Shown piece after piece: positions 13,201 to 26,150 of a stretch of 64,000 nt of DNA. The first letter of the stretch is position 1; every line of letters begins with the position of its first letter. The notes under the pieces are model-generated. The model saw only the letters and a program-made list of their open reading frames with translations, made no database searches and was not told the DNA's origin. The DNA is taken from the NCBI GenBank assembly GCA_003344405.1, contig NOWV01000003.1, forward strand, positions 930,001-994,000. The letters run 5' to 3'. The position numbers and the translations under genes were made by a program. The stretch is from Trichoplax sp. H2. Lineage: Eukaryota > Placozoa > Uniplacotomia > Trichoplacea.

Positions 13201-14542
13201 CATAATCCAATATTATCGGGATGCTCGCGTAAATCCTTGTTGTAATCATTAGCTAAATTCGATAGATATTCATCCAGGTTGGTAGCTTTAAAAATATGTT
13301 GGTCGGCTTCTTTCGCGCCTGTAGTATTAGTTAGAATCGCAATTGTTTGTCTTTAATAAATTTTAACATAATTGCACTTTTATCAATCATCAATTTACGT
13401 ATAAACTATAAAGCATAAATAAGTATTTGCATTTAGGCTGTTTTATAAGGAGAGACTTATCAACGGTTCGTTATAAAATATAAAATTTTTCATTGTTTGT
13501 AATAACTCTACATCGTTACATGAGGCAAACTTATAACCTAGATATAATAATACGAACCTAGGATTTTACGATCCAACGGTATGAAGAGGCTACTGGCTGC
13601 AGAATTCTTACACTGATCTTCCTTATTACTTTCCTTAAGGTTTTTGTATAGAATTTCGTTATCGTTGCTACACACCTTACTGACTAATTTGTAATAACGT
13701 CGCTGCTGAAGAGGATTAATTACATCTTTTTTCTTTAACCGTTTCTGTCTCCATTTTACTATTCTGTTACGACGAAGCCCTTGGACTTCTACTTTCATAA
13801 ATTGCCGGTACTCAGGTATGTCTAGTCGATACAGCTTTTGATACCTTACATTATCTAGGTCAGCATGGCGATCAACTCGAAATGCATCTTGCGGCTTTAG
13901 ATTCGTTTCTTCTATCCATATGGTATTTGGCTTCTCCTTTATTGTACTTTTAAGAGTATCCTTTGAATGCACTTTCTTACGCTTCTTTTTATCGATTTCC
14001 TCCAATCCAAAAGTTACGTTGTGTTGTTGTTTTGGTGCCTGAACTATCCCTATAATTTTGTGAATGGGTTGACAGCATTGAGATTTGCATATTAGTAATT
14101 TAGAATGTAAACAAGTTAGCAGAACAGATACGTGTTTACACTTAAAATGTGCTATAATTTACTATCAGATCTAAGTTACCGATTATATACTGCAGTGATA
14201 GATCGTTCTAAATATAGGCACGATAAAGTGTATATATTATTTTACTAAGACGTCACTTTGAAATTCCAATTAAAGTGATGGGCAGTAAATTTAACAAAAT
14301 TAGTTCCTACAAAGGCTAAATTAGTAAGGATTCGATTTCTAAAGTGTAAAGATATGAATACGTATCACAGGAGTATAATTTTAATTTGATAATTATCACT
14401 GACTATTAAAATGGGTATCTTCATAGTCGTCGTAGGAATAAGGATCATAATCTTCCCAAGTGTAGTAATTTGCTTCAGTAACCTGCTGAGGATCGAAGCT
14501 TTCATTTCGTAACCAATCTATTTCATTTTCTGTTATTTGCAT
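10252..14542 (-). CDS. NRDE2: Nuclear exosome regulator NRDE2
   Basis: NRDE2 is a nuclear HAT-repeat (half-a-TPR) protein that binds the MTR4 helicase and influences RNA surveillance and splicing. Exons on the minus strand are 14542-14404, 14049-13558, 13318-12570, 12389-10710, 10573-10502 and 10380-10252, giving about 1086 residues (human 1164). The N-terminus ENEIDWLRNESF matches ELDWLSNPSF in human. Later matches are FRVDRHADLDNVRYQKLYRLD, the block GKGWLPWKPNRLKGETEDDCED with VLFDDI, KFLQFLGVP, and the end CPWAK, PVEEVELLME. A lysine-rich segment near residues 60-80 could act as a nuclear localisation signal. The boundary of exon 1 is less certain than the rest (donor at 14403). The gene is convergent with TRMT61B, about 260 bp away, and its last exon is partly duplicated downstream. 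Confidence 0.93.
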
Positions 14543-15654
14543 TGCATTTATTCGAAAAAAGAAATAGATTTAGCATCGTACGTCATTAAATATATAGTTA
14601 TTATTACATATTATATAAAGAAATGATTCATTTAATGCGCATACTATGGCATAATACTCAACGAGTACTGTATATTCAAGATCAATCAGGATAAAATCGT
14701 TAGAAATGATCAAAAGTATCTGATGGACGATCCCCTATTTTTACGTATTGTATTTTAAACCGACTTTATAGCATTAATAAGTCCCTAAATAGGGTAATCG
14801 AACTGCGTGAATATAGTTTACTGTGCAAAACTTCAGTTATAATGCAGACAGATAACAGCAGATAAATAGACGCTTTCACGTAGTATAATCGACTATAAAT
14901 CAATAGTATTGATGAAACTTTATCTTCGAGTACGGTAATATTTTATTTTAGCTACTACATATGCTATATATGCAATATTATATGATAGCGTAAGGTATCA
15001 AAAGCGAGATACTGTATTGAAAATTTCCAATATAATATAATTTTTTATGCTTCGACACTGATTGCTAGAGCCATTGTTGAATGGCGTACAAGTAGCTGGT
15101 TGACTGTTAACTTCATGTAATAAACAAGCAAACGAAGTTCTGAACTAAGGGCTTGCTTTCACAGTTATGCATTATGACTGATACAGTAAATGACAGCACT
15201 AAAAATGGGTCCAAATCTAGCAGTTAAGTGCATATAAATCACACAGAATATATAACGGAAATCAATCATTTTCTACTATAACCGATTTTGTTAACACCAG
15301 AAATCATGTCAGCAATCTTGCAAGCAAGGAGTTACAGGGAGCACATTACCGTATTCCGTAATAAATACATTTAATACATATACGTGTTAATAGACCTCGA
15401 TGGGATAACTCCTCGGCCTCTTGTTGGTAATCATGACTTTGCGTTAGAATAGGAAAGAGAGGCGTTGTATTTTGTCGATTGGAAGTAGGAGAAGTTTGCA
15501 TCTCTTACCAGGAAAATCTTGACGAATGTTGCAGGAATGAAAGTATGAAACAGTGCTCGGTAAGGATTTGTACGAGTATACGGACGGATAAGACTTGCCT
15601 ACAGTATCTAGTACTGTACCATGACTCCTACCCATGCTCCCGCTCGAATATTAC

Positions 15655-15745
15655 ATACTGTTACTGCACTGTACAGTGTACAGTACTGCATGATACACTG
15701 TACTGTCAGTACACTACTACTACGCTACAGTATACAGTACAATCT
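15655..15745. repeat. GTACT/AGTAC palindromic pentamer cluster
   Basis: Several GTACTG and CAGTAC words occur within about 90 bp, including the palindromic core TGTACA. The cluster abuts the foldback element. Confidence 0.7.
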
Positions 15746-15783
15746 ACCATAGACTGGATTCAAAAACCAAAACAAGTAAAACT

Positions 15784-16042
15784 CCCAACAGCTTCACGAT
15801 TTCGTCTACATCAGTGGCAGTCTCCCGATACAAATTCCGAAGGAATTTTATTTACTAAAAGTAAACTATCACCGTTTCAAATACCGATCTAAAGCCACTT
15901 TTAAAATGACAAAAAATAGCGTTGGATCAGTAATTTAAAACGGGAATAGGCCACTTTTAGCAAATTGAATTCCTTCAGAATTCATGTCAAGAGACTGCTA
16001 CTAATACAGCATACGCGTACACGAATCTGTGAAGCTGTTGGG
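15784..16042. mobile_element. Degenerate foldback (MITE-like) inverted repeat
   Basis: The left arm, 15784-15889, pairs with the reverse complement of 15924-16042 over more than 100 bp with mismatches and small indels. Shared blocks, in left-arm orientation, are cccaacagcttcac, gcagtctc, gaaggaatt, actaaaagt against gctaaaagt, and a terminal gatc. About 35 bp separate the arms. There is no coding capacity. The structure fits an old foldback transposon or an inverted duplication; I could not identify a target-site duplication. Confidence 0.65.
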
Positions 16043-17560
16043 AAATGTTGAATTTTGAAGTTTATTTTTGAATATAGTCTACAGTAGTCTATTTTTGGAT
16101 TGTACTATTACTATATCATCATACACGTACAGTGCGATATGTTACATAAGCGAATTTCTCTGCTGTGAATCTACTGTACTAGGTCTGTCTACTAATGTAG
16201 ACAAATCAACGGGTCCAGAACTCGCTTTAAATAATAGCTTCCAGTAAAGGCCCTAAACTACAGTTACTAAGCACTGGTAATATTTACTAAAGGGATTTGC
16301 ACTATCGCCTTTCGATTCCTGTATACTGTATAGTCAGTCAGTCACTTGAGGTATGCACTTAAAAAGACTGGAATAGACGAATCCAAAACAATTTCGGCTA
16401 TATGATAGTCTTTAAATGCAAGACCTCCATTATTCACACCCTTCATTGAAGTCTGATTGCCTTATATAACTAGAGTAGTTATAAATTCTGACTGAACGGT
16501 AAAAATTAGTCACAGATGAAATAGCAAATATTACATCTTTTCGAATTTAAAGTTATAGACTGCAATCCCTTTGTTGTTTTAGTTCCAGCAGAAGAATGGA
16601 AATCTGGGATACTACAGTAGATATACAGATGATGCACCGTATTTACTCCTTATCATATACTATCGAGGCTGTAAGATTCCACTATGAATATAAAATCTGC
16701 ACATTAAATGCATATAGTATATCGATCTTTACATAGCAAGGCAATAAAGTGTTCTACTCGAATGCACATAGGTAGTGACCCTTACTTTATACCATCACTT
16801 GCAAATGATACATTAGTTTAAGCTTATAGATCAAAGAGCTTTATCATAAGCAAAAATACGTCAATAAATAAATATGTTATCTATTAAGCAATTCTAGTGC
16901 AATAAAACCAGATCCAAACGCAATGGTAGTATTGTAACCCGAATAAATTAAATTAATCAATTAGCAATTTTTTGATAACATTAAAAATTTGCAATATTTG
17001 TTCTGTATCATTAAATATCATTGCATTTCATTTCCTGCATAATTATCTAGATTCATGTAGGAATTACTACATAAAATACGCAGACAGAATTTTACATAAT
17101 TAGTAATAATAGTCATAATCCAGCACTGATACGGTAAATTGAAATCATTAACATCATCGGCATTTATGTGATTTTTTCTAACTTTAGTAACTGTAACAAA
17201 TGCTGTTAATATCATACTGCCTTTAAACTATAGCAGTACAGCAAGATCTTTAATCAGTGCCTTTTTATTCCCAAAATAAACTATAAATAGATGATTATTT
17301 TAATATTATCATGGTGTGCAAAAAAATGATTGACGCAATAACTTAAAATATACTTCATTTTAGAATAAATTTAAATTTTATAACCGATGACCCAATTCCT
17401 GTATACTTAAAAGAAATAGCTACTATTTGCATAAAATATATTATAATTTTTGGAATTGATATGTTGAAGGTTTGTAGTGCTATAAATGACACTAATCACT
17501 CAATCGCAGTTAACATTTCTTACACATTCTTGCGATAGTCGGTGGTAACAGATAAATATT

Positions 17561-20500
17561 TTAAGAAGGATTACAAAACCCAAGATCTATAACAAGTCCT
17601 TTGCCTTTATAACTAATCTATAACATAGAACGGAAACAATTTTTACAGGACTTAAGGTTAACAGATAAGTTTATAAAGGTATGTTACCTCCTATAGCTTC
17701 ATCTTCTTCAGTAGTAGTAGTAGATGCATAATTAATATCTGCAATTACTTTATCCATTTCTTTTTCAAAGTCATCAGGAGATCGTGATAGCTCTAAAAAT
17801 TAGATATTCATGTAATTATACTTTTCATAAAAATTTTTACATAACATGAACCAAAAAAGCGTTCAAGGAATCTCTTACGATCTTCATCTCCTTCTATATC
17901 ATCCTCATCATCAGAATTATCATGTAACATTCGTAGGCGATTCTTTCGACTATAATCACCCTCAGCATTTAATTCACTGTAATCATCGGACTTTTCATCA
18001 GAATCTGTTACTGTTAATACGTTAAGTATACATTTAAGAAGTTCAAAGAAATCCACATATCACCCAAGAAGATTATATTACCAAGGAAATAACTAAAACG
18101 AAAATATTTTCACTTATTAACATCAGTAAAACTTACCTTCATTATTATTGCTGTTGTCATTCATTTTTTCAGAAGCTAGTTGATGGGTAATAGCTTCAAA
18201 TTCAAACTCTCCTTTGAATTGAGGGTTTTCGGGCGAAATAAATCTGGGAGAATCTAGACTTGAATGGGTGGGCAATTTTTCAAAATGGGGCGTCGGATCT
18301 TCTTTATCGCTATCAATACTACTTGTCTGCTTTTCGAGTATTTCGTACTCTCTTCTTCTTGCCTTCATTTTATTTCTTTGACAGTATGAATAAATGTCTG
18401 CTAATAGTCTTTGCTGCATTACTTCGTGCCCCTATCAGTAATATTGCTATGGTTAGTGTCTACTGTAACATTTTTATATTATACAATGTCTATAAGCGAT
18501 TCACTAGTTAACAACCGGCTCTTTCTTCGGATCTTTATCAATATCAAGTCTCGTTAGTGATTCGTTGATTTTTAGACTAAGAGATAAGGCTAATAATCCT
18601 CCAGCTCTTATATCATTTTCTCTAAGGTCCAGTCTGATTAGTCTTTTATTATCAGCGATAACTTCAGCAATAGGTACAACACCTATTTAGAATAAGTTAC
18701 CCATAAATTTTTATAGAATACTGGATCTCAAAAATTTGTAAATAGCTATATTATAAGAGTAGCGTTACAAATACCTTGACAAGTAATTTTTGCTGACATT
18801 AATCCCAATCGTAATAAGGATCGGTTTTTAAGCAAGCCTGTCCTGATTATATGTATACCCTCGTTTGTAATTCGATTGCAACCAAGGTTTAATGTTTCTA
18901 GATGTTTCATTTCAGGCTATTCAACAAAAAATAATTCTTACATAATTTCAATGATCAATTATTAAATATGAAGGAATTTAATAAATAAGATTGTACCAGT
19001 GATCTAGCGAGATGTTTCATTCCTAAATGAGTTATTTGATTATTCCACAATACTATAGTTGCAAGACCTCCAGTACGTGGTTGCTCAGCTAACCCCTGGC
19101 ATAGATGAGCTAGACCGACATCCTTCAAAATTTTAATGATAACTTTAAATCATAATTTACACTTACTCGTAGTCGTAACAGCTTAAGCATTACTCTATTT
19201 TACGAGATTTTATTAACTTTGCCTTTACCTGAATAATATTATTTCGTAGATCAAGTAATGAAAGGGTAGAATTATATCTTAACATATTCGCCAGAGGCAC
19301 AGCGTCTGCTGATACTAGTTTGTTATCTCCGATAAATAGGTCTCTTAATGCTTCATTTAGTTTTAAGGCCGACGCTTGTTAGAGATAATTAAAATAAAAG
19401 AGTCTGATTTATGTCCTATTAATATGAAAATAAAACATCTAGATAAGTGTTTGACATACCTAAAAGGAACAGCGGCCGGCCGCTAACATGGGTATTTTCC
19501 ATATGTAGGGTAGATAGACAAGATTTTGCCCTTATCGTTCTAGCAAGTAGTGGTATACTTTGCTCGGTCCACGTTGTATTGCGCATATCAAAGTACTCTA
19601 TACTAGTCTACCATTTAAATGATCGAGAAGTATGTTTAGTGTTAATAGTTCAGTAGCAATGTATTAGTATTACGGGAAAGACTAGTAATATAGCAACCAA
19701 ACTTTTTCTTACATATGAATGTAATGTTTAATTTTGTATTAAACATACCTTTTTGATCATTCTAGAAGCAGCATGCCATCCTCGTAATCTGATTTTCGGG
19801 TTATAACCACAGCTCAATCTCATTGTGCTGTGATAGTACTCAAACATTTCAAATAAAGCTATTGCACCCTATGAGAGCAATCACAGATTGAAAAAAAATT
19901 GTAGAAAAAGTGCGATAAATATTAAGGAATAAATGTCTATCATACTTTAGAAAAATATTAAATATTATAATAGTACAGAATAAATTTATACCCAATACCG
20001 ACATTAGAGATCAAAACTAATAAATGTCACTAAAAAAAGTATCCAAGTGAACTAGTTGATTATGTGAAAGAAATTTTACGATTAGAATATGTTGAAGCCA
20101 ATTGATATTCAAACTTGAATGTAAAAAGCGTTGCTCACGGTATCAAGTAAATGGACTGTAAATTAAGAAATGTTGCTCTATAGTGTATCGTTATCGTATG
20201 AAGTCATGACTCTTTCCACTATTATTAAGTGTTGGAAAAGCGTTTAAGTAGACAAAACATGGACATGTTCTATTCTAAAGAAAAGTTAAAATACAAAATA
20301 CACACATGGTAAGTGCATAAAAGATTATTGCACTGTCTAGATGCGTAGCATGAGCACTTTATCATAATTTAGTAACACATGCTATAAAGATGGATAGGTA
20401 CCGAGACTGTGAATGCGAAGAGAAAGCGATTATACATTATCTGGCGATGATATGTCTCACCTCGTCGTCTAAACTGGTATTCTCAATATCGATAGTGATC

Positions 20501-23500
20501 CATCTCGCTCTTTTGAAAATTTCTTCTAGTGTTTCGCACGTTTTGTTGTCTGCTAATCTAGCATCTATAAAAAAATGGCATTAAAATTAGTTTAGTACTG
20601 TACGACTGCAGCAGTATGGGATAATTGTAATGATACGACAAAAATGATAAATATATCTTTGAAATTGAAAGATATAATTTACTTTCGTCTTAATCACATA
20701 CCTTTTAAATTCAGGTAAGCCTGTGGTTCATCAAAGTCAGTAATATTCTTATGAAAAAATATCGGGAAATGGTTATTATATGAAATGTTGATAGTTCGAT
20801 TGCAAATCCATTTGTTAGGTATATCATACACATTTATAATACCTCTAGTTGCTGTATCAATTTCTCTATGGGTTTAACTCTTAATTTAGCACAACTTTGT
20901 CGGTAAGCTGATATCATCTCGCTGGCGGTTGTAGCAGAAGCTATAAATAAAATGTAACTAGATCAGATACAAACTCGTATAATTTTAACTAGACCTTGCT
21001 TCTTTAATTGCAACTGTCTTCCTGTATTAAGTAGACAATAAGCATAATGACAAAATAACTTTGATGCTACATATATTATATGATACTGCACCCCATTAAC
21101 CTATTATTAAAATCAAATTTAGTTTCATAATTATTTTAAGCTTCAAAGTGTAGAGAGGATATACTTATTATGAGTGCAATAGGCATAACTAAAATGTTAT
21201 GTGAAACTTCACACAGCACAAATTAAATGATAAACTATTTAAGAAATCAAATCTAGTTTCAGGGGTATTTAAAGCTCCATGATGTGGAGAAATTTTCTTT
21301 ACTTTACATCAACAAGCATAAAATAGATGTTGTTTGTGACCAGAATTAACTTCAGATTGGTAAATGTCAAAAAAACTAAGTTAGATTTCAGTAAATACAG
21401 TATGATTGCGATGCTATAATATTTAGTAAAGAATAAAATAAAAGTGTGACAGCTTTATTCTATTCAGGGACTACAGTACTACCCCCAGAAACTCCTAGAA
21501 GTCCCAGACTACCCCCCCCTCCCAAAAAAAAAAAACTCTAAAAATGAATTAACCGATATCTTTGATCCACGTCAGATTTACTCAGATATGTACAGTACAG
21601 TGATAGAAACTCTTAACGGCCATTGCTAATATAATCAGTTTTGATAAAATATTACGTTCCATATCCACCTTATTTATTGCTATGAAATCGGAAGTAAAAT
21701 CTTGGATAACCTACAGGTGATTGCTAGAGGTTGATATATTTATAGGTTCGATGATGATAATGTTACTCTTAATGATGATATTGTGCTCATCAGTGTATTT
21801 TTAATTTATTGTATAGCTAGGACTTATTTCAACAGCTAGTAATAAATGTAGCTTCATCTTATACTGTACTGCAGTAGCTGGTATGAACTGTTAATAGAAT
21901 ATATCTATCTGGCTCTAGATAATTTACACGAACCTGATATGATGAATCATAATTAATTATTGCTAAAAGGTTGGTAACAACAAAATATATCTTATTATTA
22001 CGAATCGATAAGATTTCATCATCCGTTATATGTTTGTTTGGATAAATACGAATTCATCTGTTGAGTTATTATTAATATGGCACTTCAGTAGTCAGTCTAT
22101 GCAGTAATCTGTTTTCCACAGTAGAGAGCAACTGCTAACTTACACCTCTAAATGTACAGTACAATACTGGAAAGTTCACACATGGTCATGAAAATTTTTT
22201 TTTGACTACTAGCTACTTTAATTTCATCATTTAAAAAGTAACAAATTCACTATACTTAACTCTGGTAGAAAATGTACTAGTGTGAGTTTTTACATAGCCA
22301 GAATTTTATTTTTAGCTGAGATCAAATTATAGCAATTTTAAAAATTCGACCAGGCATTTTGCATTAACGTGCACAGTTTAGCAAGTTCACTAAAGTCAAT
22401 CATTGCTGACTGCCGATTGTGCTATTGGATGTATGATCCTTGAATTTAAAATCAGTCATGATTTTATTAATATTTTTTTAAATATATCATAGATATTGTC
22501 AGCCAATGTACTGTACTGAGCATTCACAGTGATTACATGTAATACACTCAATTGTAGTCATGATAAATTATTAATTAATTAACATCTGCGGTTTTATACT
22601 TTTGTTAATCTTACAGTATGGTACCGTAAAATGTACGGGGTGAGATATACTCGAAAAAGCTGTGGGAAATCATACAAGTACAGTATATGATTTACTGAGA
22701 ACGTGGGCTTCTAAACATTCAAATACCTTGAATAAGTTCTAGGATAATTATGACATGGTTTACATTCGATATGCTTTAATAAAAGAGGACGTATCTAACT
22801 TGCAGTGTTGAGCGAGTGTTGATCAGTTTTTTTTAAGACAAATTATAATACTGTGGTTTGACCACTACTAAGATTAGCTTAATAAAAGGTGGCTAAATCT
22901 TACTACACATTCTGGATTAACGATTTTTTTAAATCTACTATATACCTAGAGTTGGAAAGTGTATTATAAATTACTGCCATAAGAATTCGTTACAGCATTT
23001 TTGGTGGTAGTATAGTTATATTTTATCACTTATTAGAAAGCACTCTTTAGTTTATGTTTTTGTTAGTTGTGAAAGATGTCTTGAACTTGAAAGAGCGTTC
23101 CGATTGTTTTCGATTCAAAGTACTGTAAAGGCTAATGATAGTGCCATTTAAAGTATACAGTCCATTCAGTACATGATAAAACTAACTAATAACAAAGTTA
23201 CCAACTGTACTCTCTATATTGTGTACAATTCTAAAGACTTTTACCGAATTCGTATGAAGTAAATAAATCAGTGCATGTTAACTCGGTTAAATCAAGGACA
23301 ATTTGAATTAGAGAGCTGTTCAACTGGTAACAGAATGGGGTTCTACTGGAAGTAAAAGCAATCGAGAATGATAGAGCAGCAATAAAGCGTATGTTCCATT
23401 AATTTCAACTTGTACGTATCAGAAATAAAAGAAACTGGAGTGAAAACAGATACTGTACATCCATGGTTTTATCATATCGAAGAAGCCATATGAATACTAT

Positions 23501-24077
23501 TTGAATAAAAAGGCACTTGATACGTATGGTATACTATATAGTATCGGTGTAATGTGGCAAAGTTTGTTTTAGAGATTGGTTAGCAATAAATAAAGATGAT
23601 GATGATGAGATGAAGATTAATACTAGTCGATGATGCTTACTTTTATTTTTGAATTGAACTATTCTACTAGTTTAATATCAAGTTCTATTGTACTCCTTTC
23701 GATTTACCTGCAATCAAAGGATCCTTCACTTCAGCAACACCAGAAACTAAATTTTCATCGGAAAATTTGACAATCTTCTTGCCGCTTCCACTTGATAACG
23801 ATTCATCGTCATTGTTATATTGTTGTGGATGTGAATGATGAGAGTTATCTTGAATAGTAGGAGCATTAGCGTCGTGTTGATCATCAGCAAGATCTGTAGT
23901 GCTCTCTTTAGGTTGAAGATCTTCACTGACATTAGCCTCTATCTTTTCTTCCACCAAGGAGGCATGTTGTCCTTTGACATCGTTAATACTGATATCGACA
24001 CTAACCTCTTCTTGTAGCTCTGCTGATTTATCGCTTAGCACATGTGTATCAATTGCCAACTGATCGTCGTTACTCAT
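17561..24077 (-). CDS. PPP1R37: Protein phosphatase 1 regulatory subunit 37 (LRR protein)
   Basis: PPP1R37 binds PP1 and lowers its activity. Exons on the minus strand are 24077-23708, 20940-20843, 20747-20702, 20564-20461, 19868-19749, 19607-19460, 19374-19229, 19122-18997, 18916-18775, 18682-18516, 18431-18137, 18010-17852 and 17792-17688, plus a tentative last exon 17586-17561. Phases are consistent. Exon 1 holds the RVxF-type PP1 docking site KIVKF followed by SDENLVSGVAEVKDP, as in vertebrates (RVTF, then SGAVEPKDP). Leucine-rich repeats follow: ALRDLFIGDNKL, LLDLRNNIIQ, IVLWNNQITHLGM, LETLNLGCNRI, LIRLDLRENDIRAGGLLALS. The KDPKKE motif after the repeats is family-specific. The C-terminal third is acidic and poorly conserved, and its last exon is weakly supported. 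Intron 1 is 2.8 kb, large for this window. Confidence 0.9.
20941..23707 (-). other. Large first intron of PPP1R37
   Basis: A 2.77-kb intron separates the PP1-docking exon from the first repeat-bearing exons. It contains a homopolymer-rich stretch near 21505-21536 (a C run followed by an A run) and scattered single GTACTG words. I found no exon on either strand. Confidence 0.7.
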
Positions 24078-24292
24078 TCTTGGTAAATAGTATATCTAAA
24101 CCACGACGGAAAGGTAGCTCAAGTTGATACACAAATCAGGCTACCTTGTCTAACTAAAGGGGAAATTTTGAAGCAATAGAAGATACAAATTAACGATTCG
24201 CTAGATATCTAATTTATTTTCGATCTTATAGTAATTATCATCAATGTTTATTATGATGAATTGATCAATATGATCGTGATTGAGACAGACCA

Positions 24293-24410
24293 GTACAGTA
24301 CGGTGGTAAAATGGAGAGTACTGTACACTGTAGACTGTACTCTACCACTCGGGCTCTCTGTGTACTGTACAAGTGTATAGGACAGTACGTCCAGTACAGT
24401 ACAGTGCTGT
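24293..24410. repeat. GTACT/AGTAC palindromic pentamer cluster
   Basis: This stretch is dense in TACTGTAC and GTACAGTAC words. It lies about 220 bp upstream of the PPP1R37 start codon. Confidence 0.75.
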
Positions 24411-24614
24411 GTCAAGTCTAGTGTCAACAGCTTGAGCAATACGACTAACACGAAGTGAGCTAAAAATTGAAGATGGCCAAGGATGATTCTATGCAGTACT
24501 GTAATTATTATGGCGGCAGATAGAGGAGTTATTGATTGCACAGTACAGCAATAAGGTCGTGAAATAGCCATCTAAATCTTCTTGGATACTTTAGCTGTGA
24601 GCTATGGTAAAAAA

Positions 24615-24685
24615 CTATGTGAAAATAGATACCATATGAAATGGTAGACTGTCTATCGTTTGATATGGTATCTATTTTCACATAG
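24615..24685. repeat. Perfect 23-bp inverted repeat (hairpin)
   Basis: The segment 24615-24637 (ctatgtgaaaatagatacc, then atat) is the exact reverse complement of 24663-24685. The loop is 25 bp. An RNA copy would fold into a perfect 23-bp stem. It could be a tiny inverted-repeat transposon or a small-RNA hairpin; the sequence alone does not decide. Confidence 0.85.
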
Positions 24686-25282
24686 GCAGCGCAACAGAGC
24701 ACTCTATCGTTTTACAAGTCTATTTGACGTTATTATAGTATCGGCGAAAGTATTATAGAGTAATGACTAACAAGTATTGAATCAATCTTATATATCGATA
24801 CTGTGTATATACACTTCTTCTCATACTGCATTGGTAAAGCCTTATTCAACTTATTGATTGAAATTCAATTTAAACCAGCTTAACCGTAAATATTCCCCTA
24901 GTTTTGCTCAAAGATTTCACTGTTCTATAATCGTAGCATTTCCAGGGCGTACAGTCGTACACTACTTGTAAATAGTACAATTACAGATGATGTACACTAC
25001 TGTACATGGTAAAGTGTTCAAGTTAAAATGGCCAACAAAATGATCGGCTGTGCATTTTCCAGCAACGGTGAACAGCTGCAGTTGCCTTAATCATTGGGCC
25101 AAAATCAGATTGGGCTGTCAATTTTGTCCAAATCCTTTTACATCAGTATAACCCACATCTTTCTGCAGTGGACAACGATAGTACTGTACACTACAGTTGC
25201 TACCGGTGTAACCAACATCTTTCTGTATACGCAAGTACAGTTGCTACCGGTGTACAAGTGCAGTAGTACTAGTACTGCACAG

Positions 25283-26150
25283 TATGTCATTTTTCACAGC
25301 CAACAGGCTCCCAGCCAGTGATACCGACCACACAAGTTACCACTGACTTTACCAGTCATATGGTTATTATCAACTTGATGGTCTCCAGGAAAGTCCGTCT
25401 GTATGTCTGTACCGCATCCTGCCGAGTCACTTGTACTAGTACTGTACACTACTAGTACAGTACAGTACTGTATGTCATTTTTCACAGCCACAGGCTCACA
25501 GCTAGTGATACCGACCGTATCACACAAGTTACCACTGACTTTACCAGTCATATGGTTACTATCAACTTGATGGTCTCCAGGAAAGTCCGTCTGCACGTCT
25601 GTACCGCACCCTGCCGAGTCACTTGTACTAGTACACTACTAGTACTGCACAGTATGTCATTTTTCACAGCCACAGGCTCCCAACTGGTGATACCGACCGT
25701 GTCACACACACACACTTACCACTGACTTTACCAGTCATATGGTTACTATCAACTTGATCGTCTCCAGGAAAGTCCGTCTATACGTCTGTATCGAATCCTG
25801 CCGAGTCACTTGTACTGCACAGTATGTCATTTTTCACAGCCACAGGCTCACAGCTAGTGATACCGACCGTGTCACACACACACTTACCACTGACTTTACC
25901 AGTCATATGGTTACTATCAACTTGATCGTCTCCAGGAAAGTCCGTCTATACGTCTGTAACGAATCCTGCCGAGTCACTTGTACTGCACAGTATGTCATTT
26001 TTCACAGCCACAGGCAAAGTCACAGCTAGTGATACCGACCGTGTCACACACACACACTTACCACTGACTTTACCAGTCATATGGTTATTATCAACTTGAT
26101 GGTCTCCAGGAAAGTCCGTCTATACGTCTGTACCGCATCCTGCCGAGTAG
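25283..26150. repeat. Five-copy tandem repeat, unit 168-188 bp
   Basis: The word tatgtcatttttcacagcc begins at 25283, 25471, 25653, 25823 and 25991, giving spacings of 188, 182, 170 and 168 bp. Each unit contains gtgataccgaccg, ttaccactgactttaccagt, catatggtta and gtctccaggaaagtccgtct, and ends near gccgagtcacttgtact. Length differences come mainly from the GTAC-rich spacer and a short CA run. A smaller duplication (ttgctaccggtgtaac) precedes the array at about 25196-25250. Confidence 0.85.

Larger units (their letters stand above)
14543..17560. other. Gap upstream of NRDE2 and downstream of PPP1R37
   Basis: A 3-kb region without a supported gene. It contains a GTACT cluster at about 15655-15745 and a degenerate foldback element at 15784-16042. 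The 137-codon open frame at 15479-15892 runs through both repeats and is rejected as a gene. A 65-codon minus-strand frame at 17018-17215 has no recognised domain. Confidence 0.55.

Noticed and set aside
15479-15892. 137-codon open frame on the plus strand.
   Set aside because: It runs through a GTACT cluster and into one arm of the foldback element.
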